Of a stretch of DNA of 25,435 bases, positions 22,646-25,435 are shown piece by piece. The notes under the pieces were generated by a model. That model saw only the letters and a list, made by a program, of their open reading frames with translations. It made no database searches and had not been told where the DNA came from. Source of the stretch: Clostridia bacterium. GTDB taxonomy: Bacteria; Bacillota; Clostridia; Christensenellales; Aristaeellaceae. Every line of letters starts with the position of its first letter. Position 1 is the first letter of the stretch. The stretch lies in the NCBI GenBank assembly GCA_017471125.1, contig JAFUWR010000107.1, forward strand, positions 1 through 25,435, given 5' to 3'. Position numbers and translations under genes: made by a program.

Positions 22646-23798
22646 GGAAATGGACAGCACCTACATCGCGCACACCTACGGCCGGTTCCCGGTGCAGCTC
22701 GTCAGGGGCAAGGGCAGCCTGGCCTGGGACGAGGCGGGGAAGGAATACATCGACCTGGGCAGCGGCATCGCCGTGAACGGCTTCGGCATCGCGGACGACC
22801 AATGGCTCCAGGCCGTGACCGAGCAGCTGGCGCAGCTGCCCCATGCCTCGAACCTGTACTACACCGAGCCCTGCGCGGTGCTGGCGCGGATGCTCTGCGA
22901 GCGCACGGGCATGAAGCGGGTGTTCTTCGGCAACTCCGGCGCGGAGGCCAACGAGTGCCTCATCAAGGCCGCCCGGAAGTACGCCGCCGAGAAGCACGGC
23001 CCGGACTGCTACACCATCGTGACGCTCAAAAACAGCTTCCACGGCCGCACGCTGACCACGCTGTCCGCCACCGGCCAGGACCACTACCACGAGCTGTACC
23101 AGCCGCTGACCCCGGGCTTCGCGCACATCGCCCCCGGCGACATGGCGGCGCTGAAGGCACTCGCCAAGACCACCAAGATCGCCGCCGTGCTCATCGAGTG
23201 CGTACAGGGCGAGGGCGGCGTGGTGCCGCTGGACAAGGCGTTCGTGGATGAACTCGCCGCGTTCTGCCGTGAGAACGACGTGCTGCTGGCGGTGGACGAG
23301 GTGCAGACCGGCAACGGGCGCTCCGGCCAGCTCTACGCCTACATGTGCTTCGGCCTCGAGCCCGACATCGTCTCCACGGCCAAGGGCCTGGGCGGCGGCC
23401 TGCCCATCGGCGCGTGCCTGCTGGGCGAGAAGGTCAAGGACGTGTTCGCCCCCGGCGACCACGGCTCCACCTTCGGCGGCAACCCCGCCGCCTGCGCCGG
23501 CGGCGTCAGCATCCTCTCCCGCACCGACGACGCGCTGCTTGCGGGCGTCCGGGAGCGTAGCCAATACATCTTCGATCAGCTCACCGGCGCGGAGGGCGTC
23601 GAGTCCGTCAGCGGCCTCGGCCTGATGATCGGCATCAAGCCCACCAAGCCCGCCCGCGAGGTCGTGGCGAAGTGCATCGAAAACGGCGTGCTCTGCCTCA
23701 CCGCCAAGGACCGCGTGCGCCTCCTGCCCGCCCTCAATATCCCCATGGACCAGCTCCAGAAGGCCGTGGCGGTGTTGAAGGAAGCGTGCAAGGGATGA
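22635..23798 (+). CDS. argD: Acetylornithine aminotransferase
   Basis: PLP enzyme converting N-acetylglutamate semialdehyde to N-acetylornithine. 387 residues, class III aminotransferase. Seen: GNSGAEANE (99-107), NSFHGRTLTTLSATG (133-147), LLAVDEVQTGNGRSG with Asp 221, and STAKGLGGGLPIGA with PLP-binding Lys 250. GGGAGG lies within argB before the ATG. Last gene of the operon, followed by a bidirectional terminator. No argF, argG or carbamoyl phosphate genes follow. Confidence 0.97.
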   Translation: MNIKEMDSTYIAHTYGRFPVQLVRGKGSLAWDEAGKEYIDLGSGIAVNGFGIADDQWLQAVTEQLAQLPHASNLYYTEPCAVLARMLCERTGMKRVFFGNSGAEANECLIKAARKYAAEKHGPDCYTIVTLKNSFHGRTLTTLSATGQDHYHELYQPLTPGFAHIAPGDMAALKALAKTTKIAAVLIECVQGEGGVVPLDKAFVDELAAFCRENDVLLAVDEVQTGNGRSGQLYAYMCFGLEPDIVSTAKGLGGGLPIGACLLGEKVKDVFAPGDHGSTFGGNPAACAGGVSILSRTDDALLAGVRERSQYIFDQLTGAEGVESVSGLGLMIGIKPTKPAREVVAKCIENGVLCLTAKDRVRLLPALNIPMDQLQKAVAVLKEACKG

Positions 23799-23808
23799 CC
23801 CTCCCAAT

Positions 23809-23853
23809 AAAAAACAAGGCTCCGTGTGAACGCTGCACGGAACCTTGTTTTTT
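23809..23853. terminator. Bidirectional terminator between argD and the toxin gene
   Basis: AAAAAACAAGG plus TCCGTG (23809-23826) pairs with CACGGA plus CCTTGTTTTTT (23836-23853). The U-runs on both strands serve the convergent argD and RelE/ParE genes. Confidence 0.9.
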
Positions 23854-23863
23854 GTTGGGTCGG

Positions 23864-24187
23864 TCACTCATGATCCACGCTGCCCAGCAGGATCGCGATG
23901 TGATCCTGTTTGGCGAGTAAAACCCTCGCGACCTCTATGTAACCGTCACGCAGACGATAGAACGCCCGATAAGCCTTGAAGTTCACATAGTAAAAACCTG
24001 TAAACAATCCCCGGTAATACAGCGGTATACCGGATTTGGGGAAAGTGCGCTTCGCGGCGATGCGATCGGCGAGATCGCTGATGTACCGGTCTGCCACATC
24101 GAAATCCTTTGACGCCTCCCACACGCCGTCCCATACGGCATCCATGTCGCGCTGTGCCTGGGGCGAATAACGTATAGCGAAGCCCAT
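23864..24187 (-). CDS. RelE/ParE-family toxin
   Basis: 107 residues: IRYSPQAQRDMDAVWDGVW, DVADRYISDLADRI, FPKSGIPLYYRG, YYVNFKAYRAFYRLRDG, IEVARVLLAKQD. This is the ParE/RelE pattern, with YRAFYRL and RVLLAKQD near the C-terminus. RelE members cleave ribosome-bound mRNA and ParE members poison gyrase; which applies is not visible. Its ATG shares one base with the antitoxin stop (TAATG), so translation is coupled. Probable type II toxin-antitoxin module. Confidence 0.88.
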   Translation of the reverse strand: MGFAIRYSPQAQRDMDAVWDGVWEASKDFDVADRYISDLADRIAAKRTFPKSGIPLYYRGLFTGFYYVNFKAYRAFYRLRDGYIEVARVLLAKQDHIAILLGSVDHE

Positions 24188-24456
24188 TACTTTTCAAACC
24201 TGCGATGCTTGAAATGCGCCCGGACATCCTCTTCGGAGATCCAGCCCTCTTCCTCCGCGGAGCGTATGCCGGCATTCAGTTCGCACAGCAGTTGGATCAT
24301 GGCTTCGGCTTTTTGAAAGGCTTCCTCATCCCGCATGTCGCGGATGCTGTACACGCCCCGGCCATTTCGGGTAAGATACACGGGGGAACCCTGTTCGACC
24401 TTGTCGAGCAGGCTGCCGTAGTTCCTGAGATCGGAAATCGGCGCGATATTCGGCAT
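24187..24456 (-). CDS. Phd/YefM-family antitoxin
   Basis: 89 residues. N-terminal Phd/YefM domain: IAPISDLRNYGSLLDKVEQG, PVYLTRNGRGVYSI. The acidic helical C-terminus (AGIRSAEEEGWISEEDVRAHF) would wrap the toxin. AGGGGAGATG lies just before the start. It precedes the toxin gene with a 1-bp overlap and has its own promoter. Such antitoxins repress their own operon, enhanced by toxin binding. Confidence 0.88.
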   Translation of the reverse strand: MPNIAPISDLRNYGSLLDKVEQGSPVYLTRNGRGVYSIRDMRDEEAFQKAEAMIQLLCELNAGIRSAEEEGWISEEDVRAHFKHRRFEK

Positions 24457-24488
24457 GACATTTCATCTCCCCTCTGTCGTTCGATACC

Positions 24489-24517
24489 ATCATAACACAC
24501 AGGAGGGTGAACGTCAA
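24489..24517 (-). promoter_or_regulatory. Toxin-antitoxin promoter
   Basis: Minus strand TTGACG (24517-24512), 17 bp, TATGAT (24494-24489), 33 bp before the antitoxin start. Confidence 0.75.
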
Positions 24518-24518
24518 G

Positions 24519-24546
24519 GATTTTTCGACGGATTCGTCGAAAAATC
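24519..24546. promoter_or_regulatory. 28-bp perfect palindrome upstream of the toxin-antitoxin promoter
   Basis: GATTTTTCGACG (24519-24530), GATT, CGTCGAAAAATC (24535-24546). It abuts the -35 box at 24517. It could be an operator, or a second terminator for the minus-strand gene at 24602; the T-runs at its ends fit either. Confidence 0.5.
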
Positions 24547-24556
24547 TTACAAAACG

Positions 24557-24592
24557 ACGCCCCTGTCCTGCGCTGTGGGACAGGGGCGTTCG
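24557..24592 (-). terminator. Terminator of the peptidoglycan-binding protein gene
   Basis: ACGCCCCTGTCC (24557-24568) pairs with GGACAGGGGCGT (24578-24589). On the minus strand it is followed by CGTTTTGT. Confidence 0.8.
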
Positions 24593-24601
24593 CTTTATCC
24601 G

Positions 24602-25435
24602 TCAATCGGGCGAGGATTCGGTGGGTTCGGGGGAGGGGGTGGGTTCGGGCTGGTCGTTGGAGAAGAGCCGCACCTGGAACTCGGGGGTGGCGGTGCCGGA
24701 CTGCTCCATGTCGTAGGCCTTTTGCGCGGCCTTGACGGCGTTGACGGTCTTTTCGCCGTAGATGCCGTCGGCGTTGCCCTCGAGGTAGCCCAGCTCCACC
24801 AGGCGCTTTTGCAGGTCGGCCACCGCGTCGCTGCGGCTGTCGAGGCTGAGCGTGGAGTAGAGGTCCTTGGGGTCGGGGGTGGGGGCCACGGTGGACTTGA
24901 GCTCGAACAGTATGGTCTGGGGCGCGCCGTCCACGTAGGCGCTCACGGCCAGGTACTTCATCTCCTCGCCGGAGTTGGTGTAGGTGTAGCGCTTCCAGAG
25001 GATCTTCGGGGTGTTGGACTGGAGGGTCACGTCGGTCTGGCCGGCGATCTCCGCGTCCATGAGCTGGAAGCCGGGGTTCTCGGTGTTGCCGGACTCGGAC
25101 TGGAACACGATCTTGATGATGTTCTGGGGGATGATCGTGGCGGAGCCGGTGTAGTCCTTGAGCGTCAGCTCGAAGCCCGCGCCGGCCTCGGTGCCCTGGA
25201 GCTTGTACACGTTGCCCCACTTGGACGCGAAGTCGGAGGGCAGCATGTAGTCCTTGACGTTCATGGAGAAGGACAGGGTCTCATAGGCCTCGCCCTCCTG
25301 GGCGGCGATGCGGGCGGTGCCGTCGGACTTGATCTGGGCGGTGAAGTCGTAGCTCTCGCCGAAGGGCACCACGGCCAGGGTCGTCGGGCCGGGGACGGGC
25401 GTGTCGGTGGGGGCGGGCGTCGGCTCGGGCGTCAC
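24602..25435 (-). CDS. Peptidoglycan-binding domain protein, 5' end outside window
   Basis: At least 277 residues; the frame is open at the right edge, so the N-terminus (presumably a signal peptide) is missing. It begins in a Pro/Thr-rich linker (PEPTPAPTDTPVPGPT). Next comes a ~170-residue beta-rich domain (AVVPFGESYDFTAQIK, YTGSATIIPQNIIKIVF, ILWKRYTYTNSGEE) that I do not recognise. Then a PG_binding_1 domain: LSLDSRSDAVADLQKRLVELG, YLEGNADGIYGEKTVNAV, KAAQKAYDM. It ends in another Pro/Glu/Ser-rich tail. Likely an extracellular, cell-wall associated protein. Followed by its own terminator. Confidence 0.8.
   Translation of the reverse strand: MTPEPTPAPTDTPVPGPTTLAVVPFGESYDFTAQIKSDGTARIAAQEGEAYETLSFSMNVKDYMLPSDFASKWGNVYKLQGTEAGAGFELTLKDYTGSATIIPQNIIKIVFQSESGNTENPGFQLMDAEIAGQTDVTLQSNTPKILWKRYTYTNSGEEMKYLAVSAYVDGAPQTILFELKSTVAPTPDPKDLYSTLSLDSRSDAVADLQKRLVELGYLEGNADGIYGEKTVNAVKAAQKAYDMEQSGTATPEFQVRLFSNDQPEPTPSPEPTESSPD

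Overview
The window looks like a chromosomal segment of a GC-rich member of the Bacillota, probably class Clostridia. The signs are strong AGGAGG-type ribosome binding sites, sigma-A promoters (TTGACA, 17 bp, TATAAT), a str operon headed by an L7Ae-like protein, tRNA genes without encoded CCA, a PucR/CdaR-type regulator, a type-2 ArgC and MgtC/SapB proteins. Genus cannot be settled from the sequence. The first ~2 kb is clearly more AT-rich than the rest and looks foreign.

Layout. 1-2260: an AT-rich island with an EcoRI-type adenine methyltransferase whose N-terminal half is missing, coupled by a 4-bp ATGA overlap to a DUF262-HNH nuclease, followed by an 11-bp tandem repeat and the 3' remnant of a GC-rich gene. 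2290-5700: a Tat-exported Old-Yellow-Enzyme/FAD oxidoreductase and its divergent LysR regulator around a perfect palindrome; the pair is bracketed by two near-identical hairpins. 5792-7799: a membrane-anchored HTH/zinc-ribbon protein, whose start codon appears to be ACG, followed by argH. 7841-8734: a strong promoter, a ~170-nt highly structured untranslated RNA with a possible pseudoknot, a terminator-like hairpin, then a PBECR4-family nuclease-like protein. 8753-8988: two tRNA-Ser genes. 9061-10398: a mannitol dehydrogenase/altronate reductase-like protein lacking catalytic residues.

10445-14253 (minus strand): the str operon, L7Ae-like, rpsL, rpsG, fusA, from one clear promoter, with an intergenic multi-hairpin repeat present twice. 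14297-17074 (minus): two tandem MgtC/SapB membrane proteins and a double-HD (HD-GYP) protein in one coupled operon. 17111-17514: an ArsC/Spx-like protein without the usual cysteine. 17533-17828: intergenic repeats, including a MITE-like element with inverted ends. 17821-18999 (minus): a PucR/CdaR-type regulator. 19150-19404: a small conserved-looking protein. 19556-23798: argC-argJ-argB-argD, which with argH gives much of the arginine pathway (argF and argG are not in the window). 23864-24517 (minus): a RelE/ParE-Phd/YefM toxin-antitoxin pair. 24602-25435 (minus): a secreted-looking peptidoglycan-binding protein cut by the window edge.

The most interesting parts are the structured RNA/PBECR4 locus (architecture reminiscent of an attenuator-controlled or type III toxin-antitoxin locus) and the EcoRI-methylase/DUF262-HNH pair. 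All calls come from reading the sequence and recalled family knowledge; no database search was run.
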